This document shows, in pieces, positions 1-8,062 of a stretch of 64,000 nt of DNA. Numbering within the stretch: the stretch's first letter is position 1; the number at the start of each line of letters is the position of its first letter. The DNA comes from Sedimentitalea sp039941015 (GTDB lineage Bacteria; Pseudomonadota; Alphaproteobacteria; Rhodobacterales; Rhodobacteraceae). The position numbers were made by a program, and so were the translations under genes. The notes under the pieces were generated by a model that saw only the letters and a list, made by a program, of their open reading frames with translations, searched no databases and was not told the DNA's origin. The stretch is from assembly GCF_039941015.1 (NCBI RefSeq), contig NZ_JBDVFI010000057.1; one strand, written 5' to 3'.

Positions 1-84
1 CCGGGGCATGCCTTGCCCCATCAGAACTTCAACTTGCCGCAACTTCACGACAATCTCTTCCGGCTTGGGTCTCTTGATAGCCAT
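1..84 (-). CDS. IS3-family transposase OrfA, N-terminal 28 residues (window-truncated)
   Basis: From an ATG at 84 (preceded by GGAGG) the minus strand reads MAIKRPKPEEIVVKLRQVEV and stays open to the window edge. The pattern KPEEIVxKLRQVEV is the characteristic opening of OrfA helix-turn-helix proteins of one IS3 subgroup, which bind the element ends during transposition. Only 28 codons are visible, so the state of the rest of the element is unknown. Confidence 0.65.
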   Translation of the reverse strand, partial: MAIKRPKPEEIVVKLRQVEVLMGQGMPR

Positions 85-127
85 TCTTGGTCCTCCGCTT
101 TCCTAACTATAGGGGCGGACCACTTCA
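1..127 (-). mobile_element. IS3-family insertion sequence, left end (partial)
   Basis: The minus strand carries the start of an IS3-type OrfA and, upstream of it, what looks like the element's terminus: read on the minus strand it begins TGAAGTGGTCCGCCCC at about position 127, with the TG start usual for IS3 ends. Beyond 127 the sequence turns into the body of a ketopantoate-reductase-like gene. The exact boundary is inferred, because the other end and any target duplication lie outside the window. Confidence 0.65.
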
Positions 128-1002
128 AAGGGGGAGGCTCAGGCGGGCCGGTCGAAGAGTTCAGGCAAGTTGTGCCATGCGTAACTCCTGAACAATTGAC
201 GGGCCGCTATTCCCGTATTGTACTGGCCGTCAAAGCGCATGCGACCGAAACGGCCATGACGCAATTGCTGCCTGATCTGCACGATGATAAGTATGTTCTG
301 TCGGCACAGAACGGCCTGAATGAACGTGTGGGCTCTGCACGTACCATGGGTGCATTTGTGAACTATGGGGCGGATTGGATTTGTCCGGGGCGTATCTTGT
401 TTTGCAACCGTGGCGCCGTGGTGGTTGGGGAAGTCGATGGCTCACCTCGACACCGAACAACCGAAATGCACAGGCTCTTGCAGATATTCGCACCCGAAGC
501 TGTCCTGACACAGGACATCTTTGCCTACCGCTGGGGGAAACTCGGCTATAGCGCGATGCTGTTTGCCACCGCGCTCACCCCCGACAGCATGCAGGCGAAC
601 TCTGCCGATCCGGCACGCGCTCCGGCTTTGATTGCGTTTGCCCGCGAAGTGATGCAAACAGCTGTGGCTGAAGGCGTCAATCCAAAGCCATTCAACGGAT
701 TTGAACCCCGCGCCTTTCTGCCCGGTGCAGCAGACACCGCCGCCTTGCAAGGCCTTGCCGATCTGGCGTTTTTCAACTCTAAGACCGCAAAGACGCATAC
801 CGGCATCTATCGAGATCTGGCTGTGCGCAAACGCAAGACCGAAGCCGACCCGCAGGTCGGTGCGGTCGCAAATATTGCAGCAGGCCATGGTATCGACACA
901 CCGGCGCTTATCCGGCTTGTTGAGCTGATCCACGATATCGAAGATGGGCGCAGAGATATCTCGGCCAAGACCTTCCACGAGTTGACCAAGGTACTGACAT
1001 GA
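128..1002 (+). pseudogene. 2-dehydropantoate 2-reductase-like oxidoreductase, 5' end lost to IS insertion
   Basis: The reading frame runs to a TGA at 1002 and matches the ketopantoate reductase (ApbA/PanE) family from about the end of the first Rossmann half: SGGPVEEF, then VLAVKAHATE, AQNGLNE, and the helical C-terminal domain with KLGYSA and the HTGIYRDLAVRKRKTE region near the end. The N-terminal GxGxxG NAD(P)-binding loop is absent. An open frame does extend back to an ATG at position 13, but its first 38 codons are IS sequence read antisense. The gene is therefore probably inactive, although a hybrid protein could be made. The stop overlaps the start of the following SDR gene (ATGA), so the two were one operon. 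PanE-like proteins of this branch often reduce 2-keto acids other than ketopantoate, so the substrate is open. Confidence 0.75.
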
Positions 1003-1739
1003 CGCGGCACATTGCTCTTGTTACCGGCGTTGTCGGCGGTATTGGCGCGGCTATTGCCAAGCGGCTGTGCCAGGATAGGGCCCGCGTCATCGTAAGTGAC
1101 TTGCCCGGGGCTGCATTGGACGACGCCGCAAATCGGCTCGGTCTGCCAGCCATCGGTGCCGATCTGGGCGATCCGAGAGCAATGACTAGCATGCGCGATC
1201 GGATCATCTCGGCTCATGGTGCGCCTGACATTCTGGTGAACGCCGCAGGTGGTGTGCGCAATCAGGTTGGCACGCCACTTGAAAAGGTGGTTCCCGAAGA
1301 ATGGCACAGCATTTTCGCCGCGAACGTGGATGCATCGCTGTATCTGGCTCAGGCTGTGGTTCCGGCTATGAGAGCGTCCGGTTGGGGCAGGATCGTGACC
1401 ATAAGCTCCGGTACTGGGTTGCGCCCAAGTTTGACTGGCATCCACGCCTACACGGCGTCCAAACATGCATTGGTGGGTCTGACCAAGCAGTTAAGCCTTG
1501 AGTTGGGCCAGCACGGTATTACCGTCAACTCGATCGCGCCCGGCTTTGTCTTGTCCAATCCGGCCACACAGCGCCAATGGGAAGCTTACGGCCCCTACGG
1601 ACAGGCAGAGCTGATAAGGCGAATCCATACCCGCAAGCTGGGCACCCCAGAAGATATCGCCGCCGCCGCGTTTCTCACATCCGAGGAGGCCGGATGGATC
1701 AGCGGCCAGATCCTGAGCGTTGATGGCGGTGTGAGCTGA
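999..1739 (+). CDS. SDR-family NAD(P)-dependent oxidoreductase
   Basis: A 246-aa classical short-chain dehydrogenase. Visible motifs are the cofactor loop TGVVGGIG (residues 9-16), NAAG (81-84), the catalytic Ser at 136/137 and the YxxxK pair Tyr151/Lys155 (YTASK), and the C-terminal ISGQ...VDGG that ends most 3-oxoacyl-ACP-reductase-like SDRs. It starts inside the stop codon of the truncated reductase gene (ATGA overlap), so translation was probably coupled to that gene; the IS insertion upstream may have changed its expression. The substrate cannot be told from sequence. The neighbouring reductase suggests oxidation or reduction of a hydroxy or keto acid. Confidence 0.85.
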   Translation: MTRHIALVTGVVGGIGAAIAKRLCQDRARVIVSDLPGAALDDAANRLGLPAIGADLGDPRAMTSMRDRIISAHGAPDILVNAAGGVRNQVGTPLEKVVPEEWHSIFAANVDASLYLAQAVVPAMRASGWGRIVTISSGTGLRPSLTGIHAYTASKHALVGLTKQLSLELGQHGITVNSIAPGFVLSNPATQRQWEAYGPYGQAELIRRIHTRKLGTPEDIAAAAFLTSEEAGWISGQILSVDGGVS

Positions 1740-1821
1740 CATGGACGACAGGGGATCGCGATTTGTATAAGAATGGCACTCGCACTAGTTCTCGATATCA
1801 GTCCGCAAGGTTAAGCAATGG

Positions 1822-2034
1822 CTAATGCTCGTTATCGGATTGATCCATCACGAGGTTCTCCGGAAACGCGATAAATTGCTCCTGCGCTTCGGTATACATC
1901 TCTTTGAAGCGGGCTGACCATTTTGGATCATTTTACTTGAAGTCACTTTGAGCGACACGTTCAAGAACAACTTCGCCCAAAGCCGTAGTTGCTGATCCGC
2001 ATGCGATCATCGCACACAGTGCAATAAGTCTCAT
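1822..2034 (-). pseudogene. Small exported protein gene interrupted by an in-frame TAA
   Basis: On the minus strand an ATG at 2034, preceded by GAGGGAC, opens with a signal-peptide-like stretch MRLIALCAMIACGSATTALG. The frame meets TAA at codon 34, but the same frame then continues without interruption as a plausible soluble segment containing DPKWSARFKEMYTEAQEQF and ending at TAG (1822). A single nonsense codon splitting an otherwise coherent 70-codon frame suggests a recently inactivated secreted peptide or lipoprotein, or a sequencing error. No family was recognised. Confidence 0.4.
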
Positions 2035-2188
2035 TCTAGTCCCTCGCGCCCCTTCAAAAACTGTGCAGAGAAAAATCGGGCCTGAAACCCTTTGCTCAGA
2101 ACCGCCCAGAGCCGCGTAACAGCGCCTCTTAGTGGGGCATCGTGCAACCCCCGTTAGGTTGGAACGCAAGCACACTACGAGTCAGGCC

Positions 2189-2812
2189 TTAATCTTGAGG
2201 TTTCCTACGGTGCGGGATCTCGGGCAGTTCGGGCACTTTCGGATCCGCGAGGTCTTCATGGCTGGCGGTTCCGTCAGCTTCGGGTGCGGCCGGGACCGGA
2301 CCCGTTTCGATCATCCCTGTTGTGGACAGTGGGTCGGCCTGCCCGTCTAGCCCGTCCGGCACAGGGCTCAGAGACAACGGCGTTACATCCAACTGATCCA
2401 ACGCTGATAGCTTGGTTGAGGCGGCGTAGGGCAATCCGGTAAAGCTGTCTTCGAGCGTAAAGACGAGGCGGTCACCCTGTCTGCTTGGTGCCGCAATTGA
2501 TGTGAAGTCGGGGACGCCGAAGTCAACCCGTCGCGGGTGATCCTGGCGCCAGGGTTTGGTGGAATCCCCCTCTGCCAGTGCGGCCCGATAAGCTGCTTCG
2601 AATGCCTCCGGTTCGCTCACCACGCGAAACGCCCGGCCTTTTGCAAAATGCGTAACAAGGCGCGCAAGAGCAGCTTCGTTACCCGGATCGGTCAATGCAG
2701 GATACGCCTCCAATAGCTCCGTCATCGAAGTAAAGCGATCCTCGCCACAGCTTGCGAATGACGTCCCGTCTTCGATGTGAACAAAGGTCGAGATTTCAGG
2801 GATATCGGTCAT
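2189..2812 (-). CDS. Conserved-looking hypothetical acidic protein, 207 aa
   Basis: I do not recognise a family. The protein begins MTDIPEISTFVHIEDGTSF and has a globular first half (to about residue 130), then a Pro-, Asp- and Glu-rich tail that ends in a short basic segment (RRKPQD). There is no signal peptide or membrane segment. It follows the 1192-aa gene by 20 bases, with a good AAGGAAG ribosome site, so the two are almost certainly co-transcribed. Small acidic partners encoded next to a protease-like protein can be inhibitors, immunity proteins or chaperones; that is only a hypothesis here. Confidence 0.6.
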   Translation of the reverse strand: MTDIPEISTFVHIEDGTSFASCGEDRFTSMTELLEAYPALTDPGNEAALARLVTHFAKGRAFRVVSEPEAFEAAYRAALAEGDSTKPWRQDHPRRVDFGVPDFTSIAAPSRQGDRLVFTLEDSFTGLPYAASTKLSALDQLDVTPLSLSPVPDGLDGQADPLSTTGMIETGPVPAAPEADGTASHEDLADPKVPELPEIPHRRKPQD

Positions 2813-2832
2813 TTCAATCTTCCTTTCTCAAT

Positions 2833-5800
2833 TTAGAGATTTGCATACCACTTGGCGGCAAGCCAGTTTTCGTCGTTCTCCATTGGCATCAACTTTCCGG
2901 GCGGGTCGATTTTCCTGAACAAACGGGGTTGGCCAGACAACGGATCGGGGGCGAGCGCGAAGAAGACATGGCCTTCCGGGCTGCCCCAGTTGGTGTCGGC
3001 CAATACGATATGGGGCAGCTTGAAGTCGGCGATCAGCCGGTCGGTAAGCGCGCCGTCGCGCCAGTCTTCGAGGCCTGTCTTGCGCTTGGTCTTTTCTGCG
3101 GCCAATGCGGCGGCATCAGGCTGCCTGCCGGCTGCAATCTCGCGCGCGTTCCAGCGGTCGGCGCCGGCCTGTGCCTCATCATCGGCCCATTGATCGGTCG
3201 CAGCGGCGAGGTGATTGGCGAATTCGCGCGGTGTCATCGCTATTGTCGGTGTGTTCGCGGCCCAGGCGAGTTTGAGCGTATCGCGCGCGTCGCCTTCGGC
3301 CCCGCCGACCAGTGCCTCCATTTCCCTGTCAAAGAGATAGACAACCCGTTCTACAGGCATAGTCGTCGCTGCCGCCTGACGGCCCGGCACCAGCATCTTT
3401 GTCTCGACGTTTTCGGCCACCGTGTCTGAATCAGGCGAGTAGAACGGAGTCATCGTCGGATGATTGGGCAAAAGGTTGAAGGCGTGATTGTATTCGCCGC
3501 TTGTGCTGGCTCCGACGGTGGTCTCCCGGGTCAGACCGATATGCCCAGTGATATCGGCGACGAGTGCCTTGGCCCGGTTGCCCCGGTCAAGCGTCGCGGG
3601 ATCGACACGCTCATTCATTTTTTCGGGCACCGTTTCCCGGCCTTCGAGAACAAGCGCGGCCTCGTCGTCAAAGCCCCCTGACTCAAGTGCCCAAGGTGTC
3701 TCTCCACGAACCGTCATCGCCGCTGCAAATCTAGGGTCCGCAGCGATTTTCCGCAGGCGCGTCATTTCGGATTTGCTCAGCTTGCCCTTGCGATCTGCCA
3801 GAGGCTTGACCACAGCGGCGACAAACGCGAGGGGGCTGTCGATTTCGCGCCCGTCCGATTTGCGCGTCAGGACGAAACGCCCGCGAGAGGACTGACCATC
3901 ACCGCCGTCCGCTATTGCGTCTTGGCGATATTGGAAATCGACAGCATCCATCATCTGCTGATGGACTGCGTCCTGTTCGTCCTTTGGCAATTTTACTTTC
4001 AACGCCTTGCTCAGAACCTGAGCGGCGCGCCCTACCATTTTGCCAACCTTCTTCCGCTCCCGGCTGTCAGCCAACCGCGCGGTGGCCGTGGCAGCAGTGT
4101 ATTCGAAACTGCGCATCAGCGCGTTTTCCTCGCGCGAAACATTCTGAACAGCGGGCAGCGGCTCGCCCACTATTGGCTCGAAAACACCTTCGGTTGCGAG
4201 TTTTGCGAACCCCCGCATAAGATCCAGGGGTTCGTCATCGCGCAATTTGAGCAGCGGACCCGTGGTAAAGCATGACCCGACGGGTCCCTGATAGACCGGA
4301 GTCATCATCGCAGTTACGACCGCGACCTGTGCATCCTTTTTGTCCACCTCGTTCATCGGTTTGCGGTTTGCACCCGCAAGCAGCGCTGCACCGCCGCCTT
4401 GTGGATCGGGTATCCGAAAGATCACGTCCTGCGCATCGTTTGACCCTTCGAGAAATTCCAGCGTCTCGCTCATGTGCTGCACTTGCGCCATCGACGGCGA
4501 CGCGGTCACTGCATCGGGGTGGAATGTGACGTCCTGAAATGCAGCACGCGCCTGGTCAAAATCGAGCCTTCCGTCGTCACCGACAAGCGCCTTGCCCACA
4601 TGGTCCACGCGCTTCTTGCCAGTGTATTCAGCGCTGTGCTCTGCAAGAACTGCGGGAACCGGCTGCAGATGGCGGTCGGCGTCCAAATAGGCGCCGAGCT
4701 CGACGGCTTGATCCGGCGCCAGACCCGCTGACATGTTCACGAGCGCTTCTGCATAGCGCTGCGCACCGGCATCGGTCGCCAGCGAACCTTGCGTTGCACC
4801 AAATTTCGTATCTACCCGGGCCGCCGCGCATTGCGCGACCGAGACCACGCTTTCAGGATGCTCTGCGCCAGCAGCGCGCTTGGCGGCACGGTCGGCGAGT
4901 TGCGGATTGACTCTATAAAGCTGCATTAGCGCGACTTGGTCTGCCGTAGACATGGCCGTCTTCCGCTCAGGGGACAGCGGACCGAATGCGATCGCATCAA
5001 GGAGGCGTTTCTTGCCTTCGATGCATCGTTGTTCTTCCAGCGCTTCATCGCGGTCGGACTTGGCGGTGACCAATTCGGCGCGCGTCTGATTGAGCGCTCC
5101 GTCCGCCGCCCGAAACTGCGCCGTTTCATCCGCAAGCAACCGCTGACGTTCCACGTCAAGCTCTGCTTTTGCGGCCTCGTACGGCGCCTCGAATTCAAGC
5201 TCATAGCGGTCCCAAACCGCGTCATAGTCATCATGGGTGTCATCTTCCATAATGACCTTGTTCCGCTCGTAGAAATCGGTCGCGGCGGCATTGGCCTCAT
5301 TTTTGCGCATGATGATCGGGCTCTCGGCATCCCAACGTGCTTGCCGCAGAGTCGTTGCAAGTTGCCGCTTCGTCTGATCCGCCGCGTTGCGTGCGGCGCG
5401 CTTTAGGTTTACTTCGGTCTGTGCGTCTTTGACGCGCAGTTCAGCACGCATGACATCGGCCTGATCGACGGTGCGGCCTTGCAATGTCCTGTCAAAGTCA
5501 TCGAGCGCGGCGGCAGCAGCATTCTTCAGTTCCGGATCAGCGACCGCAAGGTTTTTAAGGGCCTCGATCTCTGATGCGGCGCGGTAGCGCATGATCTCGA
5601 TATCCAGCATGTCGTCCTTGAGCGCGGTCGCCGTGTCTGCGGCAAGCTGATCGAGTTGCGCGCGCACCTCGTCGATTTCCTCGACGTCACTGCTGAGCGG
5701 CGCCAGGTCGGTGGTCATCACAGCCTCTCTCATCGCGTCAATCTGTTCAACGAGACGGGCTGCTTCGCGTTCGAGCGTGTCTCGGCCGTTACCCTCCGCA

Positions 5801-6411
5801 ACCCTGTCGATCTGCGCTTTTATCGTATTGAGCCGCGATCGGGCCTCGCGTTCGGCCTGGCTCAATAACAGCGCATCCCGGTCCCGGTCGCGCACTTCCG
5901 TCTCGGCGTTCGCGCGCAGATTCTTCAGGCGGGTGAGATCGGTCTCTGCAGCGTCCATGTCCTCAGTCGAGGGCGGATTGCCAGCGAGCGCCGCGGTGAT
6001 CCTAGTCACCGTGTCGGTCATCAACCCGCGATACACGGCGCTGGCGGGATCGGGGATCGCCGTGCCATTCAGGCGTTGCAGGAGCGCGTTCTTACGCTTT
6101 GCGCGACGGTCTACTTCGGCTGCGTCAACGAGCGCCTGTTGCGCGGTGGCAAAGGCCTGATCGAAATGGCTGGCATTCTTCTGGTCCGTCGCTGTGCGCA
6201 GCAGCGCGGCGATCCGCGTGGCGTCGGGTCCGGCAGGATCAAGCTTGCCAAGGTACTCCTGCGCCGCCGCCTCGACCTTGATGAACTTCTTGTAGGCTTC
6301 GGTTGTTTCCCGGTCCTTACGCGGCACAAAGAATTTTCGGCCCGTAATAAACCTGCGCAAAAACTCCATCTGCACATCTGTCAGCACCACATCTGTTGCC
6401 CCGTCCGCCAT
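2833..6411 (-). CDS. 1192-aa coiled-coil protein with papain-like cysteine protease motifs at the C-terminus
   Basis: The start at 6411 is preceded by GGAGAG. Residues 1-120 are a soluble N-terminal region without a signal peptide. Residues 150-470 are rich in Ala, Glu, Arg, Asp and Lys and look like long coiled coils. Residues 690-1192 look catalytic: YQGPVGSCF (Gln708, Cys714) resembles the oxyanion Gln and nucleophile Cys of papain-fold enzymes, and near the end NWGSPEGHVFFAL gives His1148, followed by FRKIDPP with Asp1169, the spacing seen in YopT/NlpC-like Cys-His-Asp enzymes. An alternative triad uses YNHAF (His976) and Asn1141 (TNWG, as in papain NSWG). No named family was recognised. 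The size, the coiled coil and a small partner gene downstream suggest a delivered effector or a large cytoplasmic protease, but no secretion system is visible in the window. Confidence 0.7.
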   Translation of the reverse strand: MADGATDVVLTDVQMEFLRRFITGRKFFVPRKDRETTEAYKKFIKVEAAAQEYLGKLDPAGPDATRIAALLRTATDQKNASHFDQAFATAQQALVDAAEVDRRAKRKNALLQRLNGTAIPDPASAVYRGLMTDTVTRITAALAGNPPSTEDMDAAETDLTRLKNLRANAETEVRDRDRDALLLSQAEREARSRLNTIKAQIDRVAEGNGRDTLEREAARLVEQIDAMREAVMTTDLAPLSSDVEEIDEVRAQLDQLAADTATALKDDMLDIEIMRYRAASEIEALKNLAVADPELKNAAAAALDDFDRTLQGRTVDQADVMRAELRVKDAQTEVNLKRAARNAADQTKRQLATTLRQARWDAESPIIMRKNEANAAATDFYERNKVIMEDDTHDDYDAVWDRYELEFEAPYEAAKAELDVERQRLLADETAQFRAADGALNQTRAELVTAKSDRDEALEEQRCIEGKKRLLDAIAFGPLSPERKTAMSTADQVALMQLYRVNPQLADRAAKRAAGAEHPESVVSVAQCAAARVDTKFGATQGSLATDAGAQRYAEALVNMSAGLAPDQAVELGAYLDADRHLQPVPAVLAEHSAEYTGKKRVDHVGKALVGDDGRLDFDQARAAFQDVTFHPDAVTASPSMAQVQHMSETLEFLEGSNDAQDVIFRIPDPQGGGAALLAGANRKPMNEVDKKDAQVAVVTAMMTPVYQGPVGSCFTTGPLLKLRDDEPLDLMRGFAKLATEGVFEPIVGEPLPAVQNVSREENALMRSFEYTAATATARLADSRERKKVGKMVGRAAQVLSKALKVKLPKDEQDAVHQQMMDAVDFQYRQDAIADGGDGQSSRGRFVLTRKSDGREIDSPLAFVAAVVKPLADRKGKLSKSEMTRLRKIAADPRFAAAMTVRGETPWALESGGFDDEAALVLEGRETVPEKMNERVDPATLDRGNRAKALVADITGHIGLTRETTVGASTSGEYNHAFNLLPNHPTMTPFYSPDSDTVAENVETKMLVPGRQAAATTMPVERVVYLFDREMEALVGGAEGDARDTLKLAWAANTPTIAMTPREFANHLAAATDQWADDEAQAGADRWNAREIAAGRQPDAAALAAEKTKRKTGLEDWRDGALTDRLIADFKLPHIVLADTNWGSPEGHVFFALAPDPLSGQPRLFRKIDPPGKLMPMENDENWLAAKWYANL

Positions 6412-6944
6412 GCCGTCTCTCCGATCTTCGTTGAGCGCAGATTGAGGCCGTTCAGCTCCGCCTGCGAGAAGTCCACTATCGGGGCAACTGCCCCATGTTG
6501 ATCAGAGGTTGGTCGCGTCAGGTCGCTATTTGGTTCAAAGAAAATCGCGTTTTCACGAAAATATCTGGAAACCACTAGCCCTCTTTCCTCGCGGAGATTG
6601 CGTTTGGGCTGAGTTGGCGAAAGGGAGTCACATCGGGTGTTGTACGTGATGGAAGTAGGTATCTGCTATGGAGACCAGCGTGCGGTGACACTTGTTGGCC
6701 GACGAGCAATGGGCGCTTTCTGAAGGTTCCGTCCTCGTCGAAGAGGCTTAAACCCATGAACCGTCGCTACAAGGTTCCTCAGGGAGCGATCCGTCCACCT
6801 TTCCATGAAACTATCTTTTAACCTCATGCAGCGCATGAAAGCCGGGTCAGCCGCTCACTGTGCCGCACGGCGCCTTGATTGGAGAGCTATTGCGTGTGGC
6901 CGCGCAACCAGAAAAGGCCGGCAGAACCGAAAATATGTAAATAA

Positions 6945-7010
6945 TTATTACTGAAGATAGCAGCATATGCATTGCAATTCTCAATAATGCCAACATTTAT
7001 TATTACTAAT
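6945..7010. promoter_or_regulatory. Candidate GntR operator: two TTATTACT-type half-sites
   Basis: TTATTACTGAA lies at 6945-6955 and TTATTACTAAT at 7000-7010. The same 10-mer TTATTACTAA recurs at 9725 and, inverted, at 9774, upstream of tctCBA. Sharing of an AT-rich motif by the two transcription units next to the GntR gene at 13517 suggests co-regulation by it. This is inferred from the repeat alone. Confidence 0.45.
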
Positions 7011-7011
7011 C

Positions 7012-7038
7012 TTGACATATACTCACATTTTGCATACT
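7012..7038 (+). promoter_or_regulatory. Possible sigma-70 promoter upstream of the RraA-like gene
   Basis: TTGACA at 7012-7017 is a perfect -35 hexamer. CATACT at 7033-7038 matches four of six -10 positions after a 15-base spacer. It lies directly downstream of the TTATTACTAAT site, so a protein bound there would touch the -35 region. Confidence 0.4.
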
Positions 7039-7335
7039 GATTCTCGACAACTTGTTAGGGGGATGGGGCGATGCGTAAGCATTTGAGATTCGGTAGCGGG
7101 CGCATCACTGTGGACCGCAATGACAGCAATCGCGCGATGTTTAGGGCGACGCCTCGGTTGATTTAAGCCCAGCCCAATCGATCTGCCCCAAGGACGACGC
7201 AGGTCGATGCAACCGGATACCCGAAAAGCGGTGCGCGTTTGGGGGCGGGGCTCGTTGACTGAGTTCCTCTCGAGGTGAAGGCGCATCAAATCACGATAAC
7301 CATGGCTGGCCAAAGCCACACAATAGGAAGAGACA

Positions 7336-8061
7336 ATGACCGATTACATATTGTCCGATGAGACACGGGACAAACTAAAGAAAGTCTCCACGGCGTCTGT
7401 TGCAACGGCTCTGTACAAGCGCGGACTGCGCGGCCAGTTCGTTCAGGGCGTTGCTCCGCTGGAGAGGAAACCAGTCGTCATGGTTGGGCAGGCGTTCACG
7501 TTGCGCTATATCCCCGCCCGCGAAGACCGCAACCCGATCACCGTTTTCCGCAATCGCGATCACAAACAGCGCGTAGCAGTAGAAACCTGCCCTGAAGGTC
7601 ATGTCCTCGTGATGGATGCGCGCAAAGATCGCCGAGCGGCCACAGCCGGATCTATCTTGGTGACCAGGCTGGGACAACGCGGTGCCGCAGGTGTCGTGTC
7701 GGACGGTGGAGTGCGCGACGCGGCAGGTATCGGTGCGCTCGACATACCTGCCTATTTCGCCTGCGCATCGGCCCCCACAAATCTCACGTTGCACGAAGCC
7801 ATTGAAATTAACGTGCCGATTTCTTGCGGCGATGCACCGGTCTTTCCCGGCGATGTGATGTTGGGTGATGGCGATGGCGTCATGGTGATACCCGCGCACC
7901 TTGCCGATGAAATCGCCGACGAATGCACGAACATGGAATCGTATGAAGACTTCGTGCTGGAGCAGGTGAATGAAGGTGCCGGGATCATCGGCCTCTACCC
8001 GGCGACCGATGAAGAAAGCCTTGTGAAATATGACGCATGGCGCAAACGGACAGGACGATAG
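7336..8061 (+). CDS. RraA-like protein (HMG aldolase / oxaloacetate decarboxylase superfamily)
   Basis: A 241-aa member of the RraA/dimethylmenaquinone-methyltransferase-like fold. The family signature around the divalent-metal and substrate site is visible as GVVSDGGVRD, preceded by ILVTRLGQRGAAG; SCGDAPVFPGDVMLGDGDGVMVIP is the usual C-terminal segment. Many members are not RNase E regulators but class II pyruvate aldolases or decarboxylases acting on 4-hydroxy-4-carboxy-2-oxo acids. The next gene, a 2-oxoglutarate-semialdehyde-type dehydrogenase, starts one base after this stop, which supports a catabolic lyase role. The start is preceded by GGAAGAGAC. Confidence 0.8.
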   Translation: MTDYILSDETRDKLKKVSTASVATALYKRGLRGQFVQGVAPLERKPVVMVGQAFTLRYIPAREDRNPITVFRNRDHKQRVAVETCPEGHVLVMDARKDRRAATAGSILVTRLGQRGAAGVVSDGGVRDAAGIGALDIPAYFACASAPTNLTLHEAIEINVPISCGDAPVFPGDVMLGDGDGVMVIPAHLADEIADECTNMESYEDFVLEQVNEGAGIIGLYPATDEESLVKYDAWRKRTGR

Positions 8062-8062
8062 C

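Larger units (their letters stand above)
6412..7335. other. 924-bp intergenic region between divergent genes
   Basis: No convincing gene is present. Positions about 6412-6900 hold only short unsupported frames. About 6930-7040 is strikingly AT-rich against the GC-rich surroundings and contains two TTATTACT-type half-sites and a promoter-like TTGACA, annotated separately. The distance from that promoter to the gene at 7336 leaves a leader of about 290 bases with no obvious fold. Confidence 0.5.

Noticed and set aside
6690..6752. Short plus-strand stretch reading LADEQWALSEG, reminiscent of the opening of IS5-type transposases
   Set aside because: Fewer than 20 codons to a stop with no further transposase similarity; probably chance.
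6575..6757. 60-codon minus-strand frame upstream of the giant protein gene
   Set aside because: No family resemblance, no ribosome site, unusual composition.
7023..7319. 98-codon minus-strand frame opposite the leader of the RraA-like gene
   Set aside because: It runs through the promoter-like region and has Arg/Pro-rich, low-complexity composition typical of a chance frame.
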